Source: Petrolisthes cinctipes
Taxonomy: Eukaryota > Arthropoda > Malacostraca > Decapoda > Porcellanidae
Assembly (NCBI GenBank): GCA_033782935.1
Contig: JAWQEG010000710.1
Span: 5,332,001 to 5,396,000 of the forward strand
DNA length: 64,000 nucleotides
Direction: 5' to 3'
Part shown: piece after piece, positions 22,925-37,212 of the stretch
Layout of the letters: every line of letters begins with the position of its first letter
Position numbering within the stretch: the first letter of the stretch is position 1
Translations under genes and position numbers: made by a program
The notes under the pieces: generated by a model
What the model was told of the DNA's origin: nothing
Seen by the model: the letters and a program-made list of their open reading frames with translations, nothing else
Database searches by the model: none

Positions 22925-25055
22925 GTCCCAGAAGCGATCTGTACATGTATACTCCGTGTTAGAGTATTTTCAAAATACATGCTCAAAACATACTGAAAAT
23001 CGATCCTTTAGGTGCACAAAAGTCGATATGTGCATGCATCTTCAGTACCCGTTTATATCTCAAATTCAGGCTCAAAACACCCGAAAAATCAATATTTTGG
23101 GGTCCCAGAAGCAATCTGTACATGCCTACTCAGTGTTAGAGTATTTTCAAAATACAGGCCCAAAACATGCTGAAAATCGATATTTTAGATGCCCAAAGTC
23201 AATATGTGCATGTATCTTCTGTACCCGTTTATATCTCAAATTCAGGCTCAAAACACCCGAAAATTCAATATTTTGGGGTCCCAGAAGCAATCTGTACAGT
23301 GCTAGAATATTTTCAAAATATAGGCTAAAAACATGCTAAAAATCGACATTTTAGGTGCCAAAAAATCGATATCTCAAATTCAGTCCCAAAACACCCGAAA
23401 ATTCGATATTTAGAGGTCCCAGAAGGTATCTGTACATGCCTACTCCGTGTTAGAGTATTTTCAAAATTCAGGCCCAAAACATGCTGAAAATCGATATTTT
23501 TGGTGCCCAAAGTCAATATGTGCATGTATCTTCTGTACCCGTTTATATCTCAAATTCAGGCTCAAAACACCCGAAAATTCAAAATTTTGGGGCCCCAGAA
23601 GCAATCTATACAGTGCTAGAATATTTTCAGAATATAGGCTAAAAACATTCTAAAAATCGATCTTTTAGGTGCCAAAAAGTCGATATCTCAAATTCAGTCC
23701 CAAAACACCCGAAAATTCGATATTTAGGGGTCCCAGAAGCGATCTGTACATGCCTACTCCGTGTTAGAGTATTTTCAAAATTCAGACCCAAAACATGCTG
23801 AAAATCGATATTTTTGGTGCCCAAAGTCAATATGTGCATGTATCTTCTGTACCCGTTTATATCTCAAATTCAGGCTCAAAACACCCGAAAATTCAATATT
23901 TTGGGGTCCCAGAAGCAATCTGTACATGCCTACTCAGTGCTAGAATATTTTCAAAATATAGGCTAAAAACATGCTAAAAATCGATCTTTTAGGTGCCAAA
24001 AAGTCGATATCTCAAATTCAGTCCCAAAACACCCGAAAATTCGATATTTAGGGGTCCCAGAAGCTATCTGTACATGCCTACTCCGTGTTAGAGTATTTTC
24101 AAAATACATGCTCAAAACATACTGAAAATCGATCTTGTAGGTGCACAAAAGTCGATATGTGCATGCATCTTCAGTACCCGTTTATATCTCAAATTCAGGC
24201 TCAAAACACCCGAAAATTCAATATTTTGGGGTCCCAGAAGCAATCTGTACATGCCTTCTCAGTGTTAGAGTATTTTCAAAATACAGGACCAAAACATGCT
24301 GAAAATCGATATTTTAGATGCCCAAAGTCAATATGTGCATGTATTTTCTGTACCCGTTTATCTCTCAAATTCAGGCTCAAAACACCCGAAAATTCAATAT
24401 TTTGGGGTCCCAGAAGCAATCTGTACATGCCTACACAGTGCTAGAATATTTTCAAAATATAGGCTAAAAACATGCTAAAAATCGACATTTTAGGTGCCAA
24501 AAAATCGATATCTCAAATTCAGTCCCAAAACACCCGAAAATTCGATATTTAGAGGTCCCAGAAGGTATCTGTACATGCCTACTCCGTGTTAGAGTATTTT
24601 CAAAATACAGGCCAAAAATATACTGAAAATCGATCTTTTAGGTGCCCAAAAGTCGATATGTGCATGCATCTTCTGTACCCGTTTATACCTCAAATTCTGG
24701 CCCTAAACACCCGAAAATTCGATATTTTGGGGTCCCAGAAGCGATCTGTACATGCCTACTCCGTGTTAGAGTATTTTCAAAATTCAGGCTCAAAACATGC
24801 TGAAAATCGATATTTTTGGTGCCCAAAGTCAATATGTGCATGTATCTTCTGTACCCGTTTATATCTCAAATTCAGGCTCAAAACACCCGAAAATTCAATA
24901 TTTTGGGGTCCCAGAAGCAATCTGTACATGCCTACTCAGTGCTAGAATATTTTCAAAATATAGGTTAAAAACATGCTAAAAATCGATCTTTTAGGTGCCA
25001 AAAAGTCGATATCTCAAATTCAGTCCCAAAACACCCGAAAATTCAATATTTAGGG
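22925..25055 (+). repeat. Unit P, copy 1 (2131 bp, 13 monomers)
   Basis: Order: A1 B1 C3, A2/B2 hybrid C3, B2 C1, A1 B1 C2, A2 B2 C1. The lengths sum to 2131 bp. Markers include 'ttcaaaattttggggcccc' with 'atctatacagtg', 'cgatcttgtaggtg', 'tgccttctcagtg', 'gcatgtattttctg' and 'ccaaaaatatactg'. Copy 1 differs from the others at 'ttcagaccc', 'caggaccaaaac' and 'tttatctctc'. Confidence 0.9.
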
Positions 25056-26047
25056 GTCCCAGAAGCGATCTGTACATGCCTACTCCGTGTTAGAGTATTT
25101 TCAAAATACATGCTCAAAACATACTGAAAATCGATCTTTTAGGTGCACAAAAGTCGATATGTGCATGCATCTTCAGTACCCGTTTATATCTCAAATTCAT
25201 CCTCAAAACACCCGAAAATTCAATATTTTGGGGTCCCAGAAGCAATCTGTACATGCCTACTCAGTGTTAGAGTATTTTCAAAATACAGGCCCAAAACATG
25301 CTGAAAATCGATATTTTAGATGCCCAAAGTCAATATGTGCATGTATCTTCTGAACCCGTTTATATCTCAAATTCAGGCTCAAAACACCCTAAAATTCAAT
25401 ATTTTGGGGTCCCAGAAGCAATCTGTACATGCCTACACAGTGCAAGAATATTTTCAAAAAATAGGCTAAAAACATGCTAAAAACCGACATTTTAGGTGCC
25501 AAAAAATCGATATCACAAATTCAGTCCCAAAACACCCGAAAATTCGATATTTAGAGGTCCCAGAAGGTATCTGTACATGCCTACTCCGTGTTAGAGTATT
25601 TTCAAAATACAGGCCAAAAACATACTGAAAATCGATCTTTTAGGTGCCCAAAAGTCGATATGTGCATGCATCTTCTGTACCCGTTTATATCTCAAATTCT
25701 TACCATAAACACCCGAAAATTCGATATTTTGGGGTCCCAGAAGCGATCTGTACATGCCTACTCCGTGTTAGAGTATTTTCAAAATTCAGGCCCAAAACAT
25801 GCTGAAAATCGATATTTTTGGTGCCCAAAGTCAATATGTGCATGTATCTTCTGTACCCGTTTATATCTCAAATTCAGGCTCAAAACACCCGAAAATTCAA
25901 TATTTTGGGGTCCCAGAAGCAATCTGTACAGTGCTAGAATATTTTCAAAATATAGGCTAAAAACATGCTAAAAATCGATCTTTTAGGTGCCAAAAAGTCG
26001 ATATCTCAAATTCAGTCCCAAAACACCCGAAAATTCGATATTTAGGG
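25056..26047 (+). repeat. Hexamer x, copy 1 (992 bp)
   Basis: A1 B1 C2 A2 B2 C3. It has an unusually rich set of private variants: 'ttcatcctcaaaac', 'ttctgaaccc', 'acaccctaaaattc', 'gtgcaagaat', 'aaaaaccgacatt', 'gatatcacaaattc' and 'ttcttaccataaac'. All of them recur 5254 bp later. Confidence 0.91.
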
Positions 26048-28178
26048 GTCCCAGAAGCGATCTGTACATGCCTACTCCGTGTTAGAGTATTTTTAAAATA
26101 CATTCTCAAAACATACTGCAAATCGATCTTTTAGGTGCACAAAAGTCGATATGTGCATGCATCTTCAGTACCCGTTTATATCTCAAATTCAGGCTCAAAA
26201 CACCCGAAAATTCAATATTTTGGGGTCCCAGAAGCAATCTGTACATGCCTACTCAGTGTTAGAGTATTTTCAAAATACAGGCCCAAAACATGCTGAAAAT
26301 CGATATTTTAGATGCCCAAAGTCAATATGTGCATGTATCTTCTGTACCCGTTTATATCTCAAATTCAGGCTCAAAACACCCGAAAATTCAATATTTTGGG
26401 GTCCCAGAAGCAATCTGTACAGTGCTAGAATATTTTCAAAATATAGGCTAAAAACATGCTAAAAATCGACATTTTAGGTGCCAAAAAATCGATATCTCAA
26501 ATTCAGTCCCAAAACACCCGAAAATTCGATATATAGAGGTCCCAGAAGGTATCTGTACATGCCTACTCCGTGTTAGAGTATTTTCAAAATTCAGGCCCAA
26601 AACATGCTGAAAATCGATATTTTTGGTGCCCAAAGTCAATATGTGCATGTATCTTCTGTACACGTTTATATCTCAAATTCATTCTCAAAACACCCGAAAA
26701 TTCAAAATTTTGGGGCCCCAGAAGCAATCTATACAGTGCTAGAATATTTTCAAAATATAGGCTAAAAACATTCTAAAAATCGATCTTTTAGGTGCCAAAA
26801 AGTCGATATCTCAAATTCAGTCCCAAAACACCCGAAAATTCGATATTTACGGATCCCAGAAGCGATCTGTACATGCCTACTCCGTGTTAGAGTATTTTCA
26901 AAATTCAGGCCCAAAACATGCTGAAAATCGATATTTTTGGTGCCCAAAGTCAATATGTGCATGTATCTTCTGTACCCGTTTATATCTCAAATTCAGGCTC
27001 AAAACACCCGAAAATTCAATATTTTGGGGTCCCAGAAGCAATCTGTACATGCCTACTCAGTGCTAGAATATTTTCAAAATATAGGCTAAAAACATGCTAA
27101 AAATCGATCTTTTAGGTGCCAAAAAGTCGATATCTCAAATTCAGTCCCAAAACACCCGAAAATTCGATATTTAGGGGTCCCAGAAGCTATCTGTACATGC
27201 CTACTCCGTGTTAGAGTATTTTCAAAATACATGCTCAAAACATACTGAAAATCGATCTTGTAGGTGCACAAAAGTCGATATGTGCATGCATCTTCAGTAC
27301 CCGTTTATATCTCAAATTCAGGCTCAAAACACCCGAAAATTCAATATTTTGGGGTCCCAGAAGCAATCTGTACATGCCTTCTCAGTGTTAGAGTATTTTC
27401 AAAATACAGGCCCAAAACATGCTGAAAATCGATATTTTAGATGCCCAAAGTCAATATGTGCATGTATTTTCTGTACCCGTTTATATCTCAAATTCAGGCT
27501 CAAAACACCCGAAAATTCAATATTTTGGGGTCCCAGAAGCAATCTGTACATGCCTACACAGTGCTAGAATATTTTCAAAATATAGGCTAAAAACATGCTA
27601 AAAATCGACATTTTAGGTGCCAAAAAATCGATATCTCAAATTCAGTCCCAAAACACCCGAAAATTCGATATTTAGAGGTCCCAGAAGGTATCTGTACATG
27701 CCTACTCCGTGTTAGAGTATTTTCAAAATACAGGCCAAAAATATACTGAAAATCGATCTTTTAGGTGCCCAAAAGTCGATATGTGCATGCATCTTCTGTA
27801 CCCGTTTATACCTCAAATTCTGGCCCTAAACACCCGAAAATTCGATATTTTGGGGTCCCAGAAGCGATCTGTACATGCCTACTCCGTGTTAGAGTATTTT
27901 CAAAATTCAGGCTCAAAACATGCTGAAAATCGATATTTTTGGTGCCCAAAGTCAATATGTGCATGTATCTTCTGTACCCGTTTATATCTCAAATTCAGGC
28001 TCAAAACACCCGAAAATTCAATATTTTGGGGTCCCAGAAGCAATCTGTACATGCCTACTCAGTGCTAGAATATTTTCAAAATATAGGTTAAAAACATGCT
28101 AAAAATCGATCTTTTAGGTGCCAAAAAGTCGATATCTCAAATTCAGTCCCAAAACACCCGAAAATTCAATATTTAGGG
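26048..28178 (+). repeat. Unit P, copy 2 (2131 bp)
   Basis: The same 13-monomer order as 22925-25055, at an offset of 3123 bp. It begins with the variant 'tatttttaaaatacattctc' and 'tactgcaaatcg'. Other private changes are 'ttcattctcaaaac' and 'tttacggatccc'. It is followed immediately by another P without x. Confidence 0.9.
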
Positions 28179-30309
28179 GTCCCAGAAGCGATCTGTACAT
28201 GCCTACTCCGTGTTAGAGTATTTTCAAAATACATTCTCAAAACATACTGCAAATCGATCTTTTAGGTGCACAAAAGTCGATATGTGCATGCATCTTCAGT
28301 ACCCGTTTATATCTCAAATTCAGGCTCAAAACACCCGAAAATTCAATATTTTGGGGTCCCAGAAGCAATCTGTACATGCCTACTCAGTGTTAGAGTATTT
28401 TCAAAATACAGGCCCAAAACATGCTGAAAATCGATATTTTAGATGCCCAAAGTCAATATGTGCATGTATCTTCTGTACCCGTTTATATCTCAAATTCAGG
28501 CTCAAAACACCCGAAAATTCAATATTTTGGGGTCCCAGAAGCAATCTGTACAGTGCTAGAATATTTTCAAAATATAGGCTAAAAACATGCTAAAAATCGA
28601 CATTTTAGGTGCCAAAAAATCGATATCTCAAATTCAGTCCCAAAACACCCGAAAATTCGATATATAGAGGTCCCAGAAGGTATCTGTACATGCCTACTCC
28701 GTGTTAGAGTATTTTCAAAATTCAGGCCCAAAACATGCTGAAAATCGATATTTTTGGTGCCCAAAGTCAATATGTGCATGTATCTTCTGTACACGTTTAT
28801 ATCTCAAATTCAGTCTCAAAACACCCGAAAATTCAAAATTTTGGGGCCCCAGAAGCAATCTATACAGTGCTAGAATATTTTCAAAATATAGGCTAAAAAC
28901 ATTCTAAAAATCGATCTTTTAGGTGCCAAAAAGTCGATATCTCAAATTCAGTCCCAAAACACCCGAAAATTCGATATTTAGGGGTCCCAGAAGCGATCTG
29001 TACATGCCTACTCCGTGTTAGAGTATTTTCAAAATTCAGGCCCAAAACATGCTGAAAATCGATATTTTTGGTGCCCAAAGTCAATATGTGCATGTATCTT
29101 CTGTACCCGTTTATATCTCAAATTCAGGCTCAAAACACCCGAAAATTCAATATTTTGGGGTCCCAGAAGCAATCTGTACATGCCTACTCAGTGCTAGAAT
29201 ATTTTCAAAATATAGGCTAAAAACATGCTAAAAATCGATCTTTTAGGTGCCAAAAAGTCGATATCTCAAATTCAGTCCCAAAACACCCGAAAATTCGATA
29301 TTTAGGGGTCCCAGAAGCTATCTGTACATGCCTACTCCGTGTTAGAGTATTTTCAAAATACATGCTCAAAACATACTGAAAATCGATCTTGTAGGTGCAC
29401 AAAAGTCGATATGTGCATGCATCTTCAGTACCCGTTTATATCTCAAATTCAGGCTCAAAACACCCGAAAATTCAATATTTTGGGGTCCCAGAAGCAATCT
29501 GTACATGCCTTCTCAGTGTTAGAGTATTTTCAAAATACAGGCCCAAAACATGCTGAAAATCGATATTTTAGATGCCCAAAGTCAATATGTGCATGTATTT
29601 TCTGTACCCGTTTATATCTCAAATTCAGGCTCAAAACACCCGAAAATTCAATATTTTGGGGTCCCAGAAGCAATCTGTACATGCCTACACAGTGCTAGAA
29701 TATTTTCAAAATATAGGCTAAAAACATGCTAAAAATCGACATTTTAGGTGCCAAAAAATCGATATCTCAAATTCAGTCCCAAAACACCCGAAAATTCGAT
29801 ATTTAGAGGTCCCAGAAGGTATCTGTACATGCCTACTCCGTGTTAGAGTATTTTCAAAATACAGGCCAAAAATATACTGAAAATCGATCTTTTAGGTGCC
29901 CAAAAGTCGATATGTGCATGCATCTTCTGTACCCGTTTATACCTCAAATTCTGGCCCTAAACACCCGAAAATTCGATATTTTGGGGTCCCAGAAGCGATC
30001 TGTACATGCCTACTCCGTGTTAGAGTATTTTCAAAATTCAGGCTCAAAACATGCTGAAAATCGATATTTTTGGTGCCCAAAGTCAATATGTGCATGTATC
30101 TTCTGTACCCGTTTATATCTCAAATTCAGGCTCAAAACACCCGAAAATTCAATATTTTGGGGTCCCAGAAGCAATCTGTACATGCCTACTCAGTGCTAGA
30201 ATATTTTCAAAATATAGGTTAAAAACATGCTAAAAATCGATCTTTTAGGTGCCAAAAAGTCGATATCTCAAATTCAGTCCCAAAACACCCGAAAATTCAA
30301 TATTTAGGG
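28179..30309 (+). repeat. Unit P, copy 3 (2131 bp)
   Basis: Offset of 2131 bp from copy 2, with the same order and the same 'tactgcaaatcg' and 'tatatagagg' variants. It keeps 'tattttcaaaatacattctc' and has 'ttcagtctcaaaac'. Confidence 0.9.
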
Positions 30310-31301
30310 GTCCCAGAAGCGATCTGTACATGCCTACTCCGTGTTAGAGTATTTTCAAAATACATGCTCAAAACATACTGAAAATCGATCTTTTAGGTGC
30401 ACAAAAGTCGATATGTGCATGCATCTTCAGTACCCGTTTATATCTCAAATTCATCCTCAAAACACCCGAAAATTCAATATTTTGGGGTCCCAGAAGCAAT
30501 CTGTACATGCCTACTCAGTGTTAGAGTATTTTCAAAATACAGGCCCAAAACATGCTGAAAATCGATATTTTAGATGCAGAAAGTCAATATGTGCATGTAT
30601 CTTCTGAACCCGTTTATATCTCAAATTCAGGCTCAAAACACCCTAAAATTCAATATTTTGGGGTCCCAGAAGCAATCTGTACATGCCTACACAGTGCAAG
30701 AATATTTTCAAAAAATAGGCTAAAAACATGCTAAAAACCGACATTTTAGGTGCCAAAAAATCGATATCACAAATTCAGTCCCAAAACACCCGAAAATTCG
30801 ATATTTAGAGGTCCCAGAAGGTATCTGTACATGCCTACTCCGTGTTAGAGTATTTTCAAAATACAGGCCAAAAACATACTGAAAATCGATCTTTTAGGTG
30901 CCCAAAAGTCGATATGTGCATGCATCTTCTGTACCCGTTTATATCTCAAATTCTTACCATAAACACCCGAAAATTCGATATTTTGGGGTCCCAGAAGCGA
31001 TCTGTACATGCCTACTCCGTGTTAGAGTATTTTCAAAATTCAGGCCCAAAACATGCTGAAAATCGATATTTTTGGTGCCCAAAGTCAATATGTGCATGTA
31101 TCTTCTGTACCCGTTTATATCTCAAATTCAGGCTCAAAACACCCGAAAATTCAATATTTTGGGGTCCCAGAAGCAATCTGTACAGTGCTAGAATATTTTC
31201 AAAATATAGGCTAAAAACATGCTAAAAATCGATCTTTTAGGTGCCAAAAAGTCGATATCTCAAATTCAGTCCCAAAACACCCGAAAATTCGATATTTAGG
31301 G
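30310..31301 (+). repeat. Hexamer x, copy 2 (992 bp)
   Basis: It matches 25056-26047 at all the private variants listed there. The one difference noticed is 'gatgcagaaag' near 30575, where copy 1 has 'gatgcccaaag'. Confidence 0.91.
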
Positions 31302-33933
31302 GTCCCAGAAGCGATCTGTACATGCCTACTCCGTGTTAGAGTATTTTTAAAATACATTCTCAAAACATACTGCAAATCGATCTTTTAGGTGCACAAAAGT
31401 CGATATGTGCATGCATCTTCAGTACCCGTTTATATCTCAAATTCAGGCTCAAAACACCCGAAAATTCAATATTTTGGGGTCCCAGAAGCAATCTGTACAT
31501 GCCTACTCAGTGTTAGAGTATTTTCAAAATACAGGCCCAAAACATGCTGAAAATCGATATTTTAGATGCCCAAAGTCAATATGTGCATGTATCTTCTGTA
31601 CCCGTTTATATCTCAAATTCAGGCTCAAAACACCCGAAAATTTAATATTTTGGGGTCCCAGAAGCAATCTGTACAGTGCTAGAATATTTTCAAAATATAG
31701 GCTAAAAACATGCTAAAAATCGACATTTTAGGTGCCAAAAAATCGATATCTCAAATTCAGTCCCAAAACACCCGAAAATTCGATATTTAGAGGTCCCAGA
31801 AGGTATCTGTGCATGCCTACTCCGTGTTAGAGTATTTTCAAAATACAGGCCAAAAACATACTGAAAATCGATCTCTTAGGTGCACAAAAGTCGATATGTG
31901 CATGCATCTTCTGTACCCGTTTATATCTCAAATTCTGGCCCTAAACACCCGAAAATTCGATATTTTGTGGTCCCAGAAGCGATCTGTACATGCCTACTCC
32001 GTGTTAGAGTATTTTCAAAATTCAGGCCCAAAACATGCTGAAAATCGATATTTTTGGTGCCCAAAGTCAATATGTGCATGTATCTTCTGTACCCGTTTAT
32101 ATCTCAAATTCAGGCTCAAAACACCCGAAAATTCAATATTTTCGGGTCCCAGAAGCAATCTGTACAGTGCTAGAATATTTTCAAAATATTGGCTAAAAAC
32201 ATGCAAAAAATCGATCTTTTAGGTGCCAAAAAGTCGATATCTCAAATTCAGTCCCAAAACACCCGAAAATTCGAAATTTAGGGGTCCCAGAAGCGATCTG
32301 TACATGCCTACTCCGTGTTAGAGTATTTTCAAAATACATGCTCACAACATACTGAAAATCGATATTTTAGATGCCCAAAGTCAATATGTGCATGTATCTT
32401 CTGTACCCGTTTATATCTCAAATTCAGGCTCAAAACACCCGAAAATTCAATATTTTGGGGTCCCAGAAGCAATCTGTATATGCTTACTCAGTGCTAGAAT
32501 TTTTTCAAAATAAAGGCTAAAAACATGCTAAAAATCGATCTTTTAGGTGCCAAAAAGTCGATATCTCAAATTCAGTCCCAAAACATCCGAAAATTCGATA
32601 TTTAGGGGTCCCAGAAGCGATCTGTACATGCCTACTCCGTGTTAGAGTATTTTCAAAATACATGCTCAAAACATACTGAAAATCGATATTTTAGATGCCC
32701 AAAGTCAATATGTGCATGTATCTTCTGTACCCGTTTATATCTCAAATTCAGGCTCAAAACACCCGAAAATTCAATATTTTGGGGTCCCAGAAGCAATCTG
32801 TACATGCCTACTCAGTGCTAGAATATTTTCATAATATAGGCTAAAAACATGCTAAAAATCGATCTTTTAGGTGCCAAAAAGTCGATATCTCAAATTCAGT
32901 CCCAAAACACCCGAAAATTCGATATTTAGGGGTCCCAGAAGCGATCTGTACATGCCTACTCCGTGTTAGAGTATTTTCAAAATACATGCTCAAAACATAC
33001 TGAAAATCGATCTTTTAGGTGCACAAAAGTCGATATGTGCATGCATCTTCAGTACCCGTTTATATCTCAAATTCAGGCTCAAAACACCCGAAAATTCAAT
33101 ATTTTGGGGTCCCAGAAGCGATCTGTCCATGCCTACTCCGTGTTAGAGTATTTTCAAAATTCAGGCCCAAAACATGCTGAAAATCGATATTTTTGGTGCC
33201 CAAAGTCAATATGTGCATATATCTTCTGTACCCGTTTATATCTCAAATTCAGGCTCAAAACACCCGAAAATTCAATATTTTGGGGTCCCAGAAGCAATCT
33301 GTACATGCCTACTCAGTGCTAGAATATTTTCAAAATATAGGCTAAAAACATGCTGAAAATCGATCTTGTAGGTGCCAAAAAGTCGATATCTCAAATTCAG
33401 TCCCAAAACACCCAAAAATTCGATATTTAGGGGTCCCAGAAGCGATCTGTACATGCCTACTCCGTGTTAGAGTATTTTCAAAATACATGCTCAAAACATA
33501 CTGAAAATCGATCTTTTAGGTGCACAAAAGTCGATATGTGCATGCATCTTCAGTACCCGTTTATATCTCAAATTCAGGCTCAAAACACCCGAAAATTCAA
33601 TATTTTGGGGTCCCAGAAGCAATCTGTACATGCCTACTCAGTGTTAGAGTATTTTCAAAATACAGGCCCAAAACATGCTGAAAATCGATATTTTAGATGC
33701 CCAAAGTCAATATGTGCATGTATCTTCTGTACCCGTTTATATCTCAAATTCAGGCTCAAAACACCCGAAAATTCAATATTTTGGGGTCCCAGAAGCAATC
33801 TGTACATGCCTACACAGTGCTTGAATAGTTTCAAAATATAGGCTAAAAACATGCTAAAAATCGACATTTTAGGTGCCAAAAAATCGATATCTCAAATTCA
33901 GTCTCAAAACACCCGAAAATTCGATATTTAGAG
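31302..33933. repeat. Block 7: partial P, then trimers and AB dimers
   Basis: Order: A1 B1 C3, A2 B2 C3, AB C1, AB C1, A1 B2 C1, A1 B1 C2. The first 480 bp continue the 5254-bp offset match to 26048-26530, then stop at about 31780. Two consecutive 324-bp dimers lie at 32284-32931. The trimer at 32932-33432 joins A1 to B2, a mixed type. Confidence 0.88.
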
Positions 33934-35101
33934 GTCCCAGAAGGTATCTGTACATGCCTACTCCGTGTTAGAGTATTTTCAAAATACAGGCCAAAAACAT
34001 ACTGAAAATCGATCTTTTAGGTGCCCAAAAGTCGATATGTGCATGCATCTTCAGTACCCGTTTATATCTCAAATTCTGGCCCTAAACACCCGAAAATTCG
34101 ATATTTTGGGGTCCCAGAAGCGATCTGTACATGCCTACTCCGTGTTAGAGTATTCTAAAAATTCAGGCACAAAACATGCTGAAAATCGATATTTTTGGTG
34201 CCCAAAGTCAATATGTGCATGTTTCTTCTGTACCCGTTTATATCTCAAATTCAGGCTCAAAACACCCGAAAATTCAATATTTTGGGGTCCCAGAAGCAAT
34301 CTGTACATGCCTACTCACTGCTAGAATATTTTCAAAATATAGGCTAAAAACATTCTAAAAATCGATCTTTTAGGTGCCAAAAAGTCGATATCTCAAATTC
34401 AGTCCCAAAACACCCGAAAATTCGATATTTTGGGGTCCCAGAAGCGATCTGTACATGCCTACTCCGTGTTAGAGTATTTTCAAAATTCAGGCCCAAAACA
34501 TGCTGAAAATCGATATTTTTGGTGCCCAAAGTCAATATGTGCATGTATCTTCTGTACCCGTTTATATCTCAAATTCAGGATCAAAACACCCGAAAATTCA
34601 ATATTTTGGGGTCCCAGAAGCAATCTGTACAGTGCTAGAATATTTTCAAAATATAGGCTAAAAACATGCTAAAAATCGATCTTTTAGGTGCCAAAAAGTC
34701 GATATCTCAAATTCAGTCCCAAAACACCCGAAAATTCGATATTTAGGGGTCCTAGAAGCGATCTGTACATGCCTACTCCGTGTTAGAGTATTTTCAAAAT
34801 ACATGCTCAAAACATACTGAAAATCGATCTTTTAGGTGCACAAAAGTCGATATGTGCATGCATCTTCAGTACCCGTTTATATCTCAAATTCAGGCTCAAA
34901 ACACCCGAAAATTCAATATTTTGAGGTCCCAGAAGCAATCTGTACATGCCTACTCAGTGTTACAGTATTTTCAAAATACAGGCCCAAAACATGCTGAAAA
35001 TCGATATTTTAGATGCCCAAAGTCAATATGTGCATGTTTCTTCTGTACCCGTTTATATCTCAAATTCAGGCTCAAAACACCCGAAAATTCAATATTTTGG
35101 G

Positions 35102-35253
35102 GTCCCAGAAGCAATCTGTACATGCCTACACAGTGCTACAATATTTTCAAAATATAGGCTAAAATTTAACATGCTAAAAATCGACATTTTAGGTGCCAAA
35201 AAATCGATATCTCAAATTCAGTCCCAAAACACCCGAAAATTCGATATTTAGAG
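35102..35253 (+). repeat. C2 monomer with 4-bp gain (152 bp)
   Basis: It reads 'ggctaaaatttaacatgc' where the standard C has 'ggctaaaaacatgc'. The same form occurs only at 36422-36573 and 38381-38532. Those offsets (1320 and 3279 bp) match the block duplications, so the change arose once and was copied. Confidence 0.88.
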
Positions 35254-35426
35254 GTCCCACAAGGTATCTGTACATGCCTACTCCGTGTTAGAGTATTTTC
35301 AAAATTCAGGCCCAAAACATGCTGAAAATCGATATTTTTGGTGCCCAAAGTCAATATGTGCATGTATCTTCAGTACCCGTTTATATCTCAAATTCAGGAT
35401 CAAAACACCCGAAAATTCAATATTTT

Positions 35427-35434
35427 GGGGCCCC
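35427..35434. other. Self-complementary GGGGCCCC at a B-C3 junction
   Basis: A single T-to-C change in the anchor 'ggggtccc' creates the palindrome. It occurs at 22293, 23589, 26712, 28843, 35427, 36747 and 38706, always in front of a C3 monomer. Confidence 0.85.
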
Positions 35435-37212
35435 AGAAGCAATCTGTACAGTGCTAGAATATTTTCAAAATATAGGCTAAAAACATGCTAAAAATCGATC
35501 TTTTAGGTGCCAAAAAGTCGATATCTCAAATTCAGTCCCAAAACACCCGAAAATTCGATATTTAGGGGTCCCAGAAGCGATCTGTACATGCCTACTCCGT
35601 GTTAGTGTATTTTCAAAATACATGCTCAAAACATACTGAAAATCGATCTTTTAGGTGCACAAAAGTCGATATGTGCATGCATCTTCTGTACCCGTTTATA
35701 TCTCAAATTCAGGCTCAAAACACCCGAAAATTCAATATTTTGGGGTCCCAGAAGCAATCTGTACATGCCTACTCAGTGTTAGAGTATTTTCAAAATACAG
35801 GACCAAAACATAATGAAAATCGATATTTTAGATGCCCAAAGTCAATATGTGCATGTATCTTCTGTACCCGTTTATATCTCAAATTCAGGCTCAAAACACC
35901 CGAAAATTCAATATTTTGGGGTCCCACAAGCAATCTGTACATGCCTACACAGTGCTAGAATATTTTCAAAATATAGGCTAAAAACATGCTAAAAATCGAC
36001 ATTTTAGGTGCCAAAAAATCGATATCTCAAATTCAGTCTCAAAACACCCGAAAATTCGATATTTAGAGGTCCCAGAAGGTATCTGTACATGCCTACTCCG
36101 TGTTAGAGTATTTTCAAAATACAGGCCAAAAACATACTGAAAATCGATCTTTTAGGTGCCCAAAAGTCGATATGTGCATGCATCTTCAGTACCCGTTTAT
36201 ATCTCAAATTCTGGCCCTAAACACCCGAAAATTTGATATTTTGGGGTCCCAGAAGCGATCTGTACATGCCTACTCCGTGTTAGAGTATTCTCAAAATTCA
36301 GGCACAAAACATGCTGAAAATCGATATTTTTGGTGCCCAAAGTCAATATGTGCATGTATCTTCTGTACCCGTTTATATCTCAAATTCAGGCTCAAAACAC
36401 CCGAAAATTCAATATTTTGGGGTCCCAGAAGCAATCTGTACATGCCTACTCACTGCTAGAATATTTTCAAAATATAGGCTAAAATTTAACATGCTAAAAA
36501 TCGACATTTTAGGTGCCAAAAAATCGATATCTCAAATTCAGTCCCAAAACACCCGAAAATTCGATATTTAGAGGTCCCAGAAGGTATCTGTACATGCCTA
36601 CTCCGTGTTAGAGTATTTTCAAAATTCAGGCCCAAAACATGCTGAAAATCGATATTTTTGGTGCCCAAAGTCAATATGTGCATGTATCTTCAGTACCCGT
36701 TTATATCTCAAATTCAGGATCAAAACACCCGAAAATTCAATATTTTGGGGCCCCAGAAGCAATCTGTACAGTGCTAGAATATTTTCAAAATATAGGCTAA
36801 AAACATGCTAAAAATCGATCTTTTAGGTGCCAAAAAGTCGATATCTCAAATTCAGTCCCAAAACACCCGAAAATTCGATATTTAGGGGTCCCAGAAGCGA
36901 TCTGTACATGCCTACTCCGTGTTAGTGTATTTTCAAAATACATGCTCAAAACATACTGAAAATCGATCTTTTAGGTGCACAAAAGTCGATATGTGCATGC
37001 ATCTTCTGTACCCGTTTATATCTCAAATTCAGGCTCAAAACACCCGAAAATTCAATATTTTGGGGTCCCACAAGCAATCTGTACATGCCTACACAGTGCT
37101 AGAATATTTTCAAAATATAGGCTAAAAACATGCTAAAAATCGACATTTTAGGTGCCAAAAAATCGATATCTCAAATTCAGTCTCAAAACACCCGAAAATT
37201 CGATATTTAGAG

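Larger units (their letters stand above)
33934..37212. repeat. Block 8: 3279-bp unit of 20 monomers
   Basis: Order: A2 B2 C1, B2 C3, A1 B1 C2, A2/B2 C3, A1 B1 C2, A2 B2 C1, A2/B2 C3, A1 C2. The C monomers at 35102 and 36422 are 152 bp because of a 4-bp gain. An internal 1320-bp offset links 35110-35740 with 36430-37060. The first 2.2 kb recur 3279 bp later. Confidence 0.88.

Noticed and set aside
31809..32222. Open reading frame of 137 codons, the longest seen, and many similar frames of 60-127 codons
   Set aside because: They follow the repeat: most open at GTG in 'ccgtgttag', run through A and B monomers and stop in or after C. The trimer length of 501 bp is divisible by three, so the same frame reappears every unit. 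The peptides vary exactly as the repeats do and resemble no domain I recognise.
35161..35175. Possible insertion of a mobile element at 'aaaatttaac'
   Set aside because: It is only a 4-bp gain in an A-rich run, with no element, target-site duplication or terminal repeats.
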